A stretch of 64,000 nt of DNA from Clostridium cibarium (GTDB taxonomy: Bacteria; Bacillota; Clostridia; Clostridiales; Clostridiaceae), in contig NZ_JACSRA010000015.1 in assembly GCF_014836335.1 (NCBI RefSeq), forward strand, positions 1 through 64,000, given 5' to 3'. The translations under genes and the position numbers were made by a program. Positions within the stretch are counted from its first letter, which is position 1. Every line of letters starts with the position of its first letter. Positions 43,163-52,812 of the stretch are shown here, piece after piece. A model generated the notes under the pieces. That model had not been told where the DNA came from, ran no database searches, and worked only from the letters and a program-made list of their open reading frames with translations.

Positions 43163-44011
43163 ATGTTTTGTACATATTGTGGTCATGAACTAAATTCTAA
43201 TAACGTATGCCATAACAGTTCATGTCCTTCAAATATAAATTCTAATTATTCAACTGGACAAAATAATAAAACAAATAATTACTCTTATCAATCTTATAAT
43301 AGGAATAGCTATTTAGGTTATAATTGTGATCCTAACTTTATTGACAAAAATGGTATAAGCGCTTCTGAGATGATTCAATTTATGGGTGATAAAAATCCAT
43401 CCTTTTACATTGATAAATGGACAAGTAGCGATTCTACACCTAGATATTTTTCTTGGATTTGGCCAGCCTTTTTCTTCTCTTGGATTTGGTTATTCTATAG
43501 AAAATTAAATCTATTTGGAGCAATTTATTTTGTAATTCATCTGGTTTCCATAATATTTTTCCCATCAATTTTTCCGCCTATATTGCTTATAGGGAATACA
43601 TTATGTGCTTTATTTAGCAGCCATTTCTATTTAAAAAACTGCATAAAAAAAATCAATCAAATTAAGTTTTCCAACATGGACATGGATATGTATTATAGGC
43701 GTTTGAGGAATGCTGGCAAAGTATCTATTGCCGGACTTGTAATAGGGATAATTGTTTCAATTATTATGATTTTTTCCGCTTTAGCAAATCACTATATTCC
43801 TTCTTATAGATATCATAATCACTATAGAGATTCATATAATTATAAATCGCCTAAAATAACTGATCCATATTACGATGATGATTCAGATTACAGCGATTCT
43901 CTTTTTGATGATTATTATAATGATGATTCAAATAGCTCACTTTTTGATGAACCTTATTCAAATGATTCAAGTATAGATAATCATTCAAAATCACCATATT
44001 CAGTTTTTTAA
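43163..44011 (+). CDS. Zinc-ribbon, DUF2628-like membrane protein 2 with acidic tail
   Basis: A 282-residue paralogue: zinc ribbon (FCTYCGHELN...CHNSSC), a short Asn/Tyr-rich linker, NGISASEMIQFMGDKNPSFY, YFSWIWPAFFFSWIWLFYRK and membrane helices. Unlike its neighbours it has a 75-residue tail rich in Asp, Ser and Tyr (DDDSDYSDSLFDDYYNDDSN), which probably faces the cytoplasm or outside as a disordered segment. GGAGG lies 8 bases before the ATG. Confidence 0.8.
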   Translation: MFCTYCGHELNSNNVCHNSSCPSNINSNYSTGQNNKTNNYSYQSYNRNSYLGYNCDPNFIDKNGISASEMIQFMGDKNPSFYIDKWTSSDSTPRYFSWIWPAFFFSWIWLFYRKLNLFGAIYFVIHLVSIIFFPSIFPPILLIGNTLCALFSSHFYLKNCIKKINQIKFSNMDMDMYYRRLRNAGKVSIAGLVIGIIVSIIMIFSALANHYIPSYRYHNHYRDSYNYKSPKITDPYYDDDSDYSDSLFDDYYNDDSNSSLFDEPYSNDSSIDNHSKSPYSVF

Positions 44012-44021
44012 ATAAAAGAAC

Positions 44022-44080
44022 AGATTGACTCCTGAAGGTAAAATTCGTATTTTACCTTTGGATTCAGTCTATTTTTTATT
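44022..44080 (+). terminator. Terminator after paralogue 2
   Basis: AGATTGACT and AAGGTAAAA pair with ATTTTACCTT and ATTCAGTCT, followed by ATTTTTTATTT. Confidence 0.85.
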
Positions 44081-44220
44081 TAATCATAATTTACTTTTAA
44101 AAAACTTAAATATATTTTATTAATTTTATATAAATTTATCCTTTTTTGTTGTATAATATCCCTGTACTATTTTTAATTTAAGCTTTTATACTACATTTTA
44201 TATAACAAGGGGGAATTTTA

Positions 44221-45051
44221 ATGTTCTGTCCAAAATGTGGAAAAGAGCTAAATACAAATAATGTTTGTGTGAATCCATCATGTCCTTCACACATTAATAA
44301 TAACAATTCTATAAATCAAGGATATGAATCAACCAATCAAAATACTCAGGGGTATAACCAAAACCCTCAACAACAATATGTTAATCAAAACTTTAATGGT
44401 AATTATGGTTTTAATCAAAACAACCAATATCACCCAAATCAAAACACACAAAATTTTAACAATTCTCAATTTGGTGAAAATAATGACTTTAGGGATCAAA
44501 ATGGAATTTCATCTGCTGAAATGATGGAATTTATAGGCTATAAGAATTCAGATTATTATATTGATAAATGGGGAAAATCTCAAGAAAATAAAAACTTTAT
44601 TTCTTGGAATTGGCCAGCATTCTTTACAAATTTCCTTTGGTTCTGGCATAGAAAAATGTACGGAATTGCAGCTGGAATATTTGGAGTTAATTTCATTATA
44701 AGACTATTTATAGCTAGCACAAGCGCTACACTTACTGGTCATAACTTTAATATCGCATCTAGAACTACAAATTGGTTTGGAATTATTTTAAATATACTTG
44801 TAGGTGTGCTTTCTTCTTTATTTGCTAATCAACTCTATATGAAACATGCTACTAATAAAATACGTTCTATTAAATCAACATCTTATATGGGATTTGATAA
44901 TAATACAATCTTCAATAGATTACGTAAAAGTGGCGGAACAACATGGGCTCCATTAATATTTGTAATAGTTGTATTTGTTGTTATATTTATTTTCGCATTA
45001 ATTGCAATTTCATTTGGTTCTTCTCATTATAGATATAGTCATTTTTATTAA
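44221..45051 (+). CDS. Zinc-ribbon, Asn/Gln-rich linker, DUF2628-like membrane protein 3
   Basis: A 276-residue paralogue most like number 1: FCPKCGKELNTNNVCVNPSC, an Asn/Gln-rich linker of about 70 residues (YNQNPQQQYVNQNFNGNYGF), NGISSAEMMEFIGYKNSDYY, FISWNWPAFFTNFLWFWHRK and a membrane part ending in VFVVIFIFALIAI. The common leader and near-identical zinc ribbon suggest a recent copy. Separate terminator and leader indicate its own promoter in 44090-44200. It ends 2 bp before the converging transporter gene. Confidence 0.8.
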   Translation: MFCPKCGKELNTNNVCVNPSCPSHINNNNSINQGYESTNQNTQGYNQNPQQQYVNQNFNGNYGFNQNNQYHPNQNTQNFNNSQFGENNDFRDQNGISSAEMMEFIGYKNSDYYIDKWGKSQENKNFISWNWPAFFTNFLWFWHRKMYGIAAGIFGVNFIIRLFIASTSATLTGHNFNIASRTTNWFGIILNILVGVLSSLFANQLYMKHATNKIRSIKSTSYMGFDNNTIFNRLRKSGGTTWAPLIFVIVVFVVIFIFALIAISFGSSHYRYSHFY

Positions 45052-45053
45052 TC

Positions 45054-45776
45054 TTAAAGTACTTTTGATAAAAAATCTATTGTCCTAGGATTTTTAGGAT
45101 TATTAAATAGCTCTTCTGGAGTTCCTTGTTCTACAATTTTTCCTCCATCCATAAATAGTATTCTATCCCCAACTTCCTTTGCAAATCCCATTTCATGAGT
45201 TACAACAACCATTGTCATTCCCTCTTTTGCAAGCTTCTTCATTACACTTAGTACTTCTCCAACCATCTCTGGATCTAGTGCTGATGTAGGCTCATCAAAT
45301 AACATAACATCTGGTTCCATAGCTAATGCTCTAGCAATAGCTATTCTTTGTTTTTGACCTCCAGATAAGGAAGATGGATAAGTCTCTGCTTTATCAATTA
45401 ATCCAACCATATCTAGTAAGTCTTTTGCTTTTGCCATTGCGGCCCCTTGCTCCATCTTCTTAACCTTGATAGGAGCAAGCGTAATGTTATCTATAACTTT
45501 TTTATGTGGGAAAAGATTAAATGACTGAAATACCATTCCCATCTTTTCTCTAAGTTTATCTATATTGACCTTCTTATCTGTAATAGTATTACCTTCGAAT
45601 ACTATTTCTCCCATTGTAGGTGTTTCTAGAAGGTTCAAACATCTCAAAAAGGTTGATTTTCCAGAACCTGATGGTCCTATTACCACTACAACTTCACCTT
45701 TTTTAATGTGTTCATCTATTCCTTTAAGAACTTCATTACTACCAAAATTCTTGTGTAAATTATTAACGTGAATCAC
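45054..45776 (-). CDS. Polar amino acid ABC transporter, ATPase
   Basis: A 240-residue ABC ATPase: Walker [10 protein letters not shown], signature [16 protein letters not shown], Walker [13 protein letters not shown] and the switch histidine in VVTHEMGFA. It is of the GlnQ/ArtP/HisP type. The frame overlaps the permease gene by 14 bp. It powers uptake of the ligand bound by the protein at 46488. Confidence 0.93.
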   Translation of the reverse strand: MIHVNNLHKNFGSNEVLKGIDEHIKKGEVVVVIGPSGSGKSTFLRCLNLLETPTMGEIVFEGNTITDKKVNIDKLREKMGMVFQSFNLFPHKKVIDNITLAPIKVKKMEQGAAMAKAKDLLDMVGLIDKAETYPSSLSGGQKQRIAIARALAMEPDVMLFDEPTSALDPEMVGEVLSVMKKLAKEGMTMVVVTHEMGFAKEVGDRILFMDGGKIVEQGTPEELFNNPKNPRTIDFLSKVL

Positions 45777-46440
45777 TTGCTTTCATTCTCCTTTCGGCAT
45801 ATCCCATTAATCTTCCTAATGAAAATGTTAGAATAAAATAAAATACAGCTGCAACCATTAATGGTTCTAATGAAAGGTATGTAGCACCTTGAACAATCTT
45901 AGCTGAAAACATTAGCTCTCCGACACCTAAAACTGATGCCATTGAAGATTCCTTAATTACAGCTACAAATTCATTACCTATTGCAGGTAAAATATTTCTT
46001 ACTGCTTGAGGGATAATTATTAATCTCATTGTCATACCTCTTGACATGCCCAAGCTTCTTGCTGCCTCCGTTTGACCAACATCGACTGCCTCAATTCCAG
46101 CTCTAACAATTTCTGATACATATGCAGCTGAATTCAACGCTATTGCTATTATAGCTGCTGAAAAAGCAGTAACATCAATATTAAAAACTATCTTAGATCC
46201 TGAGTAAACCATCAATATTTGTAATAACATTGGTGTTCCTCTTATTATTTCAACATAAACCGATGCTATTATCTTTAACGGTTTTATCTTCCATATGGAA
46301 AAGTTTGAACTTTTCATAAAAAATAACACTGCCCCAAGTAATGTACCTAGAAATACTGTAATTAGGGATATACCTAAAGTAATTTTCACACCATCTATAA
46401 ACTTTGGCATATAATCCCCTAGAAAACTAAATGTAAACAA
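45763..46440 (-). CDS. Polar amino acid ABC transporter, permease
   Basis: A membrane permease of about 225 residues with five helices and the EAA loop [34 protein letters not shown] is also typical of the HisM/GlnP family. A TTG at 46440 is taken as start because AGAGGAGG lies 7 bases upstream; a TTG 13 codons earlier (46479) has no site. Only one permease gene is present, so it works as a homodimer. Confidence 0.88.
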   Translation of the reverse strand: MFTFSFLGDYMPKFIDGVKITLGISLITVFLGTLLGAVLFFMKSSNFSIWKIKPLKIIASVYVEIIRGTPMLLQILMVYSGSKIVFNIDVTAFSAAIIAIALNSAAYVSEIVRAGIEAVDVGQTEAARSLGMSRGMTMRLIIIPQAVRNILPAIGNEFVAVIKESSMASVLGVGELMFSAKIVQGATYLSLEPLMVAAVFYFILTFSLGRLMGYAERRMKASDSR

Positions 46441-46487
46441 CGTCTCTCCTCCTCTGATAGTAATATATCTTACTATCAATTCTCTAT

Positions 46488-47309
46488 CTATTTACTTTGA
46501 TTTTTTGCTGCTAAATCATTAGCATCTATTATAAATTTATCTAAATCTCCTGAGTCCTTTAATCTTTTTATAGTTTTATTTACTGCTTCAACTAATTCTT
46601 TAGAATCCTTTTTAACTCCAATTGCATTTCCGCCGCTTTCATCTTTAAATGAAATATCTGAAAGAACTAATTCTGGATTAGTTTTATTTGCCATCTTTGC
46701 AACTGGTTCTTCTGTTACTATAGCATCAACTTTACCACTCTTTAATTGAAGAACTAAATCATTAACACTCGCTAGTAAAGAAATCTTTCCTGCTTGAATT
46801 TTATCTTCAGCTATTTTTTGTTGAGTTGATCCTAGCTGAGCACCAATCTTCTTTCCATTTAAATCATCAATTTTCTTGTATTTTTCCTTGTCAGCTGAAT
46901 TCACTAAAACTGCATGTTGAGCTTCATAATATATATCTGAGAAATCAATTTGTTTCTTTCTCTCTTCATCCGGATTCATACCTGATATAATCATATCAAT
47001 TTGCCCTGCTTGAAGAGCACCAATTAACGCTTCAAAATCCATTTCTTTTATTTCTAAATCTACTCCAAGATCCTTTGCTACTTCTTTTGCAAGTTCCACA
47101 TCAAATCCTACAGTTTTATCCTCACCATCAACTACTGCATGGAACTCATATGGTGCATAATCTGCACTTAATCCAACAACTACCTTTCCATTGTCTTTTA
47201 TAGCTGTAAGATTATTCTTTTCTTCTTTCTTTCCGCATGCCATAAGTGACATTACCATCACCCCTACTAAAGCTGAGGCACAAACCTTTTTTATCAATCC
47301 TTTTTTCAT
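46488..47309 (-). CDS. Polar amino acid ABC transporter, binding lipoprotein
   Basis: A 273-residue extracellular lipoprotein. The signal sequence ends with the lipobox LMAC (Cys25). The SBP family 3 pattern is clear: VVVGLSADYAPYEFH, GFDVELAKEVAKDLGV, FEALIGALQAGQIDMIISGM and GAQLGSTQQKIAEDKI. The ligand is a polar amino acid, not further defined by sequence. First gene of the transporter operon, with a promoter at 47358-47387. Confidence 0.92.
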   Translation of the reverse strand: MKKGLIKKVCASALVGVMVMSLMACGKKEEKNNLTAIKDNGKVVVGLSADYAPYEFHAVVDGEDKTVGFDVELAKEVAKDLGVDLEIKEMDFEALIGALQAGQIDMIISGMNPDEERKKQIDFSDIYYEAQHAVLVNSADKEKYKKIDDLNGKKIGAQLGSTQQKIAEDKIQAGKISLLASVNDLVLQLKSGKVDAIVTEEPVAKMANKTNPELVLSDISFKDESGGNAIGVKKDSKELVEAVNKTIKRLKDSGDLDKFIIDANDLAAKNQSK

Positions 47310-47357
47310 ATTTTAATCCCCCTTAATACTTCGGCTTAACTTCTTTATCTGAGTATA

Positions 47358-47387
47358 ATTATACCTTATAAACTTATAATTATGCAA
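47358..47387 (-). promoter_or_regulatory. Promoter of the amino acid transporter operon
   Basis: TTGCAT (47382-47387) and TATAAT (47358-47363) on the minus strand with an 18-base spacer, about 50 bp before the binding-protein gene. Confidence 0.6.
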
Positions 47388-47444
47388 TACTTTTTTTCAA
47401 AAATATAATTTTTCTCTAACATTACTATAATTAATATATTAATA

Positions 47445-47539
47445 TGCATAAAAAAATGTATAAAATCCTTTGCAAGTTAGTACTTATGCATTATTTATTC
47501 ATTTGTGCATGTTTTATTCTCTTTATGCATATAATTTCA
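47445..47539. promoter_or_regulatory. Repeated TGCAT motifs, ARG-box-like
   Basis: The 333-bp gap between helD and the transporter operon holds TGCAT at 47445, 47487, about 47506 and 47526. TGCATATAATTTCA (47526-47539) differs from the ArgR box pattern TGAATWWWWATTCA at two positions; TGCATTATTTATTCA (47487) is similar but one base longer. This hints at ArgR/AhrC control of an arginine-type transporter, though the sites lie 60-150 bp upstream of the promoter. Confidence 0.3.
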
Positions 47540-47573
47540 TAAATTTAAAATATATTTTCTTTCTTAAAATACA

Positions 47574-47614
47574 AAAAACTATAGATGTTTTAATTACAAA
47601 ACACCTATAGTTTT
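47574..47614 (-). terminator. Terminator of helD
   Basis: AAAACTATAGGTGTTTT and AAAACATCTATAGTTTT (minus strand) pair, followed by TTGTATTTT. Confidence 0.85.
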
Positions 47615-47643
47615 ATTATTTAAATCCCTATTTTTTTATAATT

Positions 47644-49743
47644 TTATCCTCTTTTTATTACTGCAAGTCTGTGTAAAGCCCTAGTACACATTATATACTT
47701 CACAAGATTTGGTGTATCATCAAAGTCATCTAATAATATTACTCCATCAAACTCTAACCCTTTTGCATAGTATGCTGGTAATAATACTAAACCTCCTTTG
47801 TATATCATGTCTTCCTTATCAAAGGTTACTACTTTAGTTTTTGCTTTAATTAAATTAGATACTTCCTTTAGCTTATCTTTGTCCTTAGTTATAATAGCTA
47901 TACTTTCAAGCCCATCTTCCTCAAAATCTTCTATTATAGATGATAATGTTTCAACAGTATCTTCAATTGATGTAGTTTCTTCTTCTAATACCATTTCCCC
48001 TTCACGAACTAGTGGAATCACCTTATCTTCATCTAAAAACTTGCTTGCATATTCCATTATTTGCTGAGTAGATCTATAGCTCTTATTTAATTCAAAATTA
48101 ACTACATCTTCTCCAAATAACTTATCTAAATGTAACATCGCTGGTTCTTCATCTGTTGTTATAAGTCTTTGATTGCTATCCCCAACTATTGTAAAACTCT
48201 TACAATCCGTAAGTTCTTTAATTAACTTAAATTGAGTTAGATTATAATCTTGCGCCTCATCTATAACTACATGCTTTATTTCACTTTTACATCTCTTACC
48301 ATTTAATTTAACCATTAAATATAATATTCCAGCAAGATCCATATATCCTAGAGATTCGGTATTTGTAATTCTCTTATATAATGAAACAATATCCTCATTG
48401 TTTATCCAATTATCAAGTTCATCCCTTGAATTCATCACGCCTCTAACTATTTCTCTTATTCTAAGTCTTCTTTTAAAATCTAAATTATTCTTTTCTATTT
48501 CAAGCTCTCCTGGTGATAATTCTTCTATCTTTTTCTTAATTTCTGCGTTAAGTTCTCTTACAAGTTCATCTCTTTTATCTTTAATTTTCGATACGAGAAC
48601 CCTCTTTATCTTCGCACTTCTTCTAAATAAAGGCATATATCCATAATGTTTTGTGAATAAATCTTTTATTTCATTAACATCAACTATCTCTTCTCCAAAG
48701 AAAGTTACTGGTTTTATATTGAAATAATTATCATTCATATCCTCTAATTGTTTATCTAATGTCTCAGAAAACTTTCTAGAACTTTTATATTTATATTCTT
48801 TTAATGCATCCTGATTTCCACTCATTGCTTCTTCTATATATTCTGAAAATCCTTTTACAGGTTCATGAAGATCTATTTCTTCCATAGCGAACTGTTGAAA
48901 TGTAGTTTGTCTTATTCCGCCTTCTTCACCTAATGAAGGCAATACCTGTGCTATATAATCTATAAATATATCATTTGGTCCAAGTACTAATACCTTATCT
49001 CCAAATTGTTTTCTATTGTTATAAAGCAGATATGAAACTCTATGAAGTGCAATTGTAGTTTTACCTGATCCAGCTACCCCATTAACTACAACAACTTTAT
49101 CCTTTGGAGCTCTTATTATCTCATCTTGCTCTTCTTGAATAGTCATTACTATATCTTTTAACTTTTCATTTGAATTTGTTGTTAATACCATTTGTAGTAT
49201 TTCATCTTTTACATCAACCGCTGAATCAAATAACCCTTTTAGTTCACCTTTTTTTATAATAAGTTGTCTTCTGCCTAAAAGGTTTGTTTTTATCTCTCCT
49301 ATTGGTGATATATAGCTACATTCTCCTAATGTTCCTTTGTAAAATAATGATGCTATAGGTGCTCTCCAATCAACAATCACTGGTTCATAGCTTTCTTCTG
49401 GCGTTAACCCAAATCTACCAATATATAAATCCTCGGCCCCTTCATTTTCTTCAGTAAAAGTAATCTTACCAAAGTAAGGTGATTCCTTAAGTACAGTAAA
49501 CTCCTTAAGTCGTTTATCTATGGTCCTAAAAGCTTCTTCCTTAACGTACTTTTCATGATCGAAGTAATCTATTACTTTATCTTCATCATCCTTATAATCT
49601 TCAATATATTTCTTTCTATACTCAACTATATAATCAGTAATACTTTTTCTCTTTCCAATAAACTTCAGAATTTCATTATTTAAAATATTAATGGTATCTT
49701 GAAGTTTATTTTCCTCCATCAAAAATTCTAAATCTTTATTCAT
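47644..49743 (-). CDS. helD: HelD-like RNA polymerase-recycling ATPase
   Basis: A 699-residue SF1 (UvrD-like) ATPase. An N-terminal coiled coil (IDYFDHEKYVKEEAFRTIDK) precedes YIGRFGL and VIVDWRAPIASLFYKG, blocks typical of HelD. Walker A is GVAGSGKTTIALHRVSYLLY near residue 225. Motif II is VVIDEAQDYN and motif III GDSNQRL. HelD pries stalled RNA polymerase off DNA by its two arms. It has an AGAGGTG site and its own terminator. Confidence 0.88.
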   Translation of the reverse strand: MNKDLEFLMEENKLQDTINILNNEILKFIGKRKSITDYIVEYRKKYIEDYKDDEDKVIDYFDHEKYVKEEAFRTIDKRLKEFTVLKESPYFGKITFTEENEGAEDLYIGRFGLTPEESYEPVIVDWRAPIASLFYKGTLGECSYISPIGEIKTNLLGRRQLIIKKGELKGLFDSAVDVKDEILQMVLTTNSNEKLKDIVMTIQEEQDEIIRAPKDKVVVVNGVAGSGKTTIALHRVSYLLYNNRKQFGDKVLVLGPNDIFIDYIAQVLPSLGEEGGIRQTTFQQFAMEEIDLHEPVKGFSEYIEEAMSGNQDALKEYKYKSSRKFSETLDKQLEDMNDNYFNIKPVTFFGEEIVDVNEIKDLFTKHYGYMPLFRRSAKIKRVLVSKIKDKRDELVRELNAEIKKKIEELSPGELEIEKNNLDFKRRLRIREIVRGVMNSRDELDNWINNEDIVSLYKRITNTESLGYMDLAGILYLMVKLNGKRCKSEIKHVVIDEAQDYNLTQFKLIKELTDCKSFTIVGDSNQRLITTDEEPAMLHLDKLFGEDVVNFELNKSYRSTQQIMEYASKFLDEDKVIPLVREGEMVLEEETTSIEDTVETLSSIIEDFEEDGLESIAIITKDKDKLKEVSNLIKAKTKVVTFDKEDMIYKGGLVLLPAYYAKGLEFDGVILLDDFDDTPNLVKYIMCTRALHRLAVIKRG

Positions 49744-49785
49744 ACAAACACCTCTTCCTCACTATCACTTGCAATTAGGGCTTAA

Positions 49786-49835
49786 AATTCCTACAAAATT
49801 TTTTAAATATTTATTTAAAAAACCTCGTAGGAATT
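49786..49835 (-). terminator. Terminator of ftsH operon
   Basis: AATTCCTAC (49786-49794) pairs with GTAGGAATT (49827-49835) and the inner TTTTTTAAATA with its complement. It lies 33 bp after the ftsH stop. Confidence 0.75.
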
Positions 49836-49867
49836 CATATTCTTTATTATTAATTGTAAATTCTATA

Positions 49868-51802
49868 TTACTCTATAGTAACATCAATAGCTGTTTTTTT
49901 ATCAATTTCTTCTGTCTCTACTTCTATAGTTTTATCTTCTAAATCTAATCCCTCTTTTTTATCTTGCTTTTTAAGCTCTGGATACTTTTCACAAACCATA
50001 TTCATAAACTCATCTCCGAATATAGTTTCTTTTTCTAATACAACACCTGATATTTTATCTAACAGTTCTCTGTTTTCTCTTAATATTTCTTTAGCTTTAT
50101 TATGAGCTTCTTTTACTATTTTTAGTATCTCTTCATCTATTAATGTTGAAGTTTCATCGCTACAATTTCTAACTGCTCTTCCATCTAGATATCTATTTTG
50201 TACAGATTCTAATGCTACCATATCAAATCTATCTGACATACCATATATAGTTACCATATTTCTAGCTATTTGAGTAGCTCTTTCTATATCATTAGAAGCA
50301 CCATTTGTAGCCTCATTTAATACTATTTCTTCTGCTGACCTACCACCTAAGAGTATTGCAATTTCATTCATAAATTCTTTTTTTGAATTTAAATGTTTTT
50401 CTTCTTCTGGAAGTTGCATTGTATATCCAAGCGCTCCCATAGTTCTAGGAACTATTGTAATTTTATGTACTGGATCTGAACCTTTAAGTAATGCAGCAAC
50501 CAATGCGTGTCCCACTTCATGGAATGCAACGATTTTCTTTTCCTTTTGTGATAATATCCTATCTTTCTTTTCCTTACCAGCAATAATTACTTCTACTGCA
50601 TCTCTTAAATCTTCTTGAAGCACTTTTTTTCTACCATGCTTTACTGCCCTTAAGGCACCTTCATTAATCATGTTTGCAAGATCTGCTCCTGCAGCACCTG
50701 AGGTTATTTTTGCTATTTCTTTTAAATCAACTTCAGGATCTAATGTTACATCTTTAGCATGAACATTTAGTATTGCTTCCCTTCCAATAAGATCCGGTTT
50801 ATCAACAATTACTCTTCTATCAAATCTTCCTGGTCTAAGTAAAGCTTTATCTAATATCTCTGGTCTATTTGTAGCTGCTAATATAACTATACCTTTTGAA
50901 GAATCAAATCCATCCATCTCTGATAATAATTGGTTTAGGGTTTGTTCTCTCTCATCGTTACTTTGCATCTGATTGTCTCTACTCTTACCAATAGCATCAA
51001 TTTCATCTATAAATATTATACAAGGAGCTTGTTTTTCAGCATCTTTAAACAATTCTCTAACTCTTGAAGCTCCAACTCCTACAAACATCTCTACAAAGCT
51101 TGATCCTGATAAAGAGAAAAATGGAACTTTTGCTTCTCCTGCCACTGCCTTTGCTATAAGTGTTTTACCTGTTCCTGGAGGGCCCACTAAAAGAACTCCT
51201 TTAGGAAGCTTTGCACCTATTTCTGTATATTTAGTTGGTGCATTTAAGAATCCAATAACCTCTTCAAGTGATTCTTTTGCTTCTTCTTGTCCAGCTACAT
51301 CTTTAAAGGTAACTTTTATTTGGTCTTCTACATATACTTTAGCATTATTTTTACCAATGTTACCCATTCCTCCGCCCATTTTTCCTATCATCTTAGAGAA
51401 TAAAAATCTCCACATGAAATATAAAAATGCTATCGGAATTATATATGTCATAAATGCATTCATAAATATAGATTCTTTTGGATTTTTCCCTGTAAATCTT
51501 ATATCTCCCGCTTCAATAAGTTCATCTAGTAGTTTATCATTCTTAATATTGGCTGTGTATAAAGTTTTTCCTTCATACTCTGTCCCATCTTTGGGCGTAA
51601 TAACTAAATTATCACTTGAAATCACTATTTCTGAAATTTCCTTATTGTTAATCATGTTTAAAAATTCATTATACGAAATTTCTTTATTCATATATGCATC
51701 TCTTGAATAGTTGGCAACTAACAATATTGCTATTGTAACTATAAAATATATTATTATGGGTTTTTTACTCTTCTTTTCATTCTTTTTAGGCTCATTATTC
51801 AT
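49868..51802 (-). CDS. ftsH: ATP-dependent zinc metalloprotease FtsH
   Basis: A 644-residue AAA+ protease. Two membrane helices (about 15-32 and 110-130) enclose an external domain. Walker A is [13 protein letters not shown] near 205, Walker [12 protein letters not shown], the second region of homology [20 protein letters not shown], and the zinc site HEVGHAL near 427. It pulls and degrades membrane and short-lived cytoplasmic proteins. The C-terminal 35 residues are very acidic. Third gene of a DUF3006-sip-ftsH operon, 33 bp behind sip. Confidence 0.96.
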   Translation of the reverse strand: MNNEPKKNEKKSKKPIIIYFIVTIAILLVANYSRDAYMNKEISYNEFLNMINNKEISEIVISSDNLVITPKDGTEYEGKTLYTANIKNDKLLDELIEAGDIRFTGKNPKESIFMNAFMTYIIPIAFLYFMWRFLFSKMIGKMGGGMGNIGKNNAKVYVEDQIKVTFKDVAGQEEAKESLEEVIGFLNAPTKYTEIGAKLPKGVLLVGPPGTGKTLIAKAVAGEAKVPFFSLSGSSFVEMFVGVGASRVRELFKDAEKQAPCIIFIDEIDAIGKSRDNQMQSNDEREQTLNQLLSEMDGFDSSKGIVILAATNRPEILDKALLRPGRFDRRVIVDKPDLIGREAILNVHAKDVTLDPEVDLKEIAKITSGAAGADLANMINEGALRAVKHGRKKVLQEDLRDAVEVIIAGKEKKDRILSQKEKKIVAFHEVGHALVAALLKGSDPVHKITIVPRTMGALGYTMQLPEEEKHLNSKKEFMNEIAILLGGRSAEEIVLNEATNGASNDIERATQIARNMVTIYGMSDRFDMVALESVQNRYLDGRAVRNCSDETSTLIDEEILKIVKEAHNKAKEILRENRELLDKISGVVLEKETIFGDEFMNMVCEKYPELKKQDKKEGLDLEDKTIEVETEEIDKKTAIDVTIE

Positions 51803-51835
51803 GCTATACCCACCTCTTTCCTTAGTTTTTGCTTA

Positions 51836-52456
51836 TTATTTAACGCTACCAAAATCACTAAACGGATATACTTTTAATTGTGCTTTTGCTTTTATATCTT
51901 TTCCATCTACATATGGATTAACCCATTTTCTCGAGTCAAACGAAACTCTTCTATTGTCTCCTAAGAAAAAGTATTTTCCATCTGGAACATGAAATTCTCC
52001 ATAAAACTGATCACTATTCTCAGGTTTTACATAACTTTCATCTAATTCCTCTCCATTTACTGATACTTTACCATTTACTATGCTAACAGTATCTCCTGGC
52101 AGTCCTATAAGTCTTTTTATTAAAACATCATTTAACTCTTCTGAATCAAATACTATTATATCGCCTCTTTTTATATTATTTAAATTATATACTCTTGTAA
52201 CAAAAAGATGATCACCTACATTTAATGTCGGTATCATTGATCCCGAAGGAATATATACTTTAAAAATAAGAAACTGTTTTATAAGTATAGCTATAGCTAC
52301 TGCTACTATTATAGGAACAATCCATTCAAAAAAGAAATTTTTCTTCTTTTTTATCTTTCCCTTTTTTTCATTATTATTATCTATGTTTGATTCACCTTCT
52401 ATTGAATTTTCTTCCTCTATCGCCGATTCACTTTTTTCATTCATTAATCTTGCCAC
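51836..52456 (-). CDS. sip: Type I signal peptidase
   Basis: A 206-residue membrane peptidase. A long charged N-terminal tail (1-40) leads to one helix (FEWIVPIIVAVAIAILIKQF) and the catalytic part: S73 in SGSMIPTLNVGD and K114 in VLIKRLIGLPGD, then FFLGDNRRVSFDSRKW. It cuts signal peptides at the outer face of the membrane. The GTG start at 52456 overlaps the DUF3006 gene by 13 bp; an ATG at 52444 is an alternative. Very similar to the enzyme at 52813, so the two are copies. Confidence 0.92.
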   Translation of the reverse strand: MARLMNEKSESAIEEENSIEGESNIDNNNEKKGKIKKKKNFFFEWIVPIIVAVAIAILIKQFLIFKVYIPSGSMIPTLNVGDHLFVTRVYNLNNIKRGDIIVFDSEELNDVLIKRLIGLPGDTVSIVNGKVSVNGEELDESYVKPENSDQFYGEFHVPDGKYFFLGDNRRVSFDSRKWVNPYVDGKDIKAKAQLKVYPFSDFGSVK

Positions 52457-52665
52457 ATCCCTTCCATTTTCCTTGCTATTTCTTCTTTTCTTTTTAAAGT
52501 AGCCTCTTTATCTATAAAAAAATAATTGTTTTTTAAAATTAAACAATCCCCATCTTTTGCATATCCTTTAATTTTATCTTTACTTACATCTATTATTTCC
52601 CCATTTGGAGATTCGATTACAAAGTAATCACCTTCTATTCTGTCAACAATGTATATTTGTTCCAT
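52444..52665 (-). CDS. DUF3006-like small protein
   Basis: A 73-residue protein, MEQIYIVDRIEGDYFVIESP, then GEIIDVSKDKIKGYAKDGDC, a beta-rich DUF3006-type domain of unknown role. ATG 52665 is preferred because AAAGGAG is 8 bases upstream. It overlaps the signal peptidase gene and is presumably co-translated with it. Confidence 0.75.
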   Translation of the reverse strand: MEQIYIVDRIEGDYFVIESPNGEIIDVSKDKIKGYAKDGDCLILKNNYFFIDKEATLKRKEEIARKMEGMWQD

Positions 52666-52767
52666 AATTAAATCTCCTTTTCTCATAGATATACAGACTT
52701 AGTATAACATAAATAATTGTCAATTAACAACGCTAACTGCAATGTTATTATTCCTTTATTTTAATTT

Positions 52768-52812
52768 ATAAAAAAATTCAACATATTCATTTTATGCTGA
52801 ATTTTTTATAAA
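52768..52812 (-). terminator. Terminator of the second signal peptidase gene
   Basis: AAAAATTCAGCAT and ATGTTGAATTTTTTT (minus strand) form a stem with T run, directly after the stop. Confidence 0.8.

Noticed and set aside
47310-47643. T-box or other riboswitch before the amino acid transporter
   Set aside because: No T-box core, no long structured leader and no terminator/antiterminator pair was found between the promoter and the start codon.
50973-51710. A 245-codon plus-strand gene opposite ftsH
   Set aside because: It is the mirror of a certain ftsH gene, has no ribosome site and no protein-like pattern. Other long frames opposite the glucan synthase, galE and glgP were dropped for the same reason.
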